From Cladorhizidae sp. MBARI D1340-BT2 (Eukaryota > Porifera > Demospongiae > Poecilosclerida > Cladorhizidae): 64,000 bases of DNA. Below the pieces are notes generated by a model, which had not been told where the DNA came from, did not search any database, and saw only the letters and a program-made list of their open reading frames with translations. The stretch is from NCBI GenBank assembly GCA_028752905.1, contig JAQNBH010000015.1, positions 18,456,110-18,520,109 of the forward strand, written 5' to 3'. Both the position numbers and the translations under genes were made by a program. Below, piece after piece: positions 63,572 through 64,000 of this stretch. Within the stretch, counting starts at the first letter, position 1. Every line of letters starts with the position of its first letter.

Positions 63572-64000
63572 GGTGCATGTTGGTTGTGTAGGATACTTGC
63601 ATGTTGGTTGTGTAGAGATACTTGCATGTTGGTTGTGTAGAGATACTTGCATGTTGGTTGTGTAGGATACTTGCATGTTGGTTGTGTAGGAGATACTTGC
63701 ATGTTGGTTGTGTAGAGGATACTTGCATGTTAGTTGTGTAGAGGATACTTGCATGTTGGTTGTGTAGAGGATACTTGCATGTTGGTTGTGTAGAGGATAC
63801 TTGCATGTTGGTTGTGTAGAGGATACTTGCATGTTGGTTGTGTAGGAGATACTTGCATGTTGGTTGTGTAGAGATACTTGCATGTTGGTTGTGTAGAGGA
63901 TACTTGCATGTTGGTTGTGTAGGGGATACTTGCATGTTGGTTGTGTAGGAGATACTTGCATGTTGGTTGTGTAGGAGATACTTGCATGTTGGTTGTGTAG
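63572..64000. repeat. 26-bp minisatellite reaching the window edge
   Basis: About 16 copies of 'gatacttgcatgttggttgt' plus 'gtagag', varying between 23 and 27 bp. It continues past 64000. Confidence 0.96.

Noticed and set aside
63437..63987. Minus frames with NMQVS...QPTCKY repeats at the right edge
   Set aside because: Repeat translation of the 26-bp array; not a gene.
58485..64000. Remaining CCT4 exons
   Set aside because: Looked for the conserved VRGSNK, RALIAGGGAPE and C-terminal segments in all plus frames; none seen, so the gene end lies beyond the window.

Overview
This is a eukaryotic, intron-rich and very repeat-rich window, most likely from a marine invertebrate. A demosponge or similar early-branching animal fits the animal-type orthologues, the poly-G tracts, the dense minisatellites and the mix of Ty3/gypsy, LINE, pogo, hAT-like and PIF/Harbinger relics, but the taxon is an inference. 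Splice sites are GT-AG, with one GC-AG intron.

Three complete or near-complete host genes and one gene end could be rebuilt exon by exon. (1) At 131-292 (+) lies the last exon of an acetyl-CoA synthetase. (2) At 3546-29779 (-) is a second, complete acetyl-CoA synthetase of ACSS1 type: 15 coding exons, about 647 aa, tail to tail with the first. (3) At 37611-42260 (-) is a sphingosine-1-phosphate phosphatase: 3 exons, about 457 aa, all three PAP2 motifs present. (4) At 42479-58484 (+) are the first nine exons of the chaperonin subunit CCT4/TCP-1 delta (370 codons), running off the right edge. SGPP and CCT4 are divergent, with 218 bp between their start codons.

Layout: 0.6-2.7 kb Gmr1-like gypsy relic; 3.5-29.8 kb ACSS gene, whose introns hold two pogo-like relics, a 3.55-kb TIR element carrying a nested foldback element, two other foldback copies, a 1.1-kb 22-bp minisatellite and a LINE fragment; 30-37 kb a LINE field with a hAT-like insertion; 37.6-42.3 kb SGPP, with a hammerhead-like array in its first intron; 42.5-64 kb CCT4, whose introns hold a PIF/Harbinger element with a MADF domain, a Tigger/pogo relic and many tandem arrays.

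The most unusual pattern is that several intronic minisatellites are made of tandem copies of the 3' end of the adjacent upstream exon plus its 5' splice site. This is seen at ACSS exon 9 (7 diverged copies that still read as the exon's protein), ACSS exon 3 and SGPP exon 2, with a two-copy case at CCT4 exon 7. Other arrays lie inside transposase-coding relics. A second notable signal is a dispersed inverted repeat carrying a hammerhead-ribozyme-like core, expanded to about 13 units at 40.4-40.9 kb.
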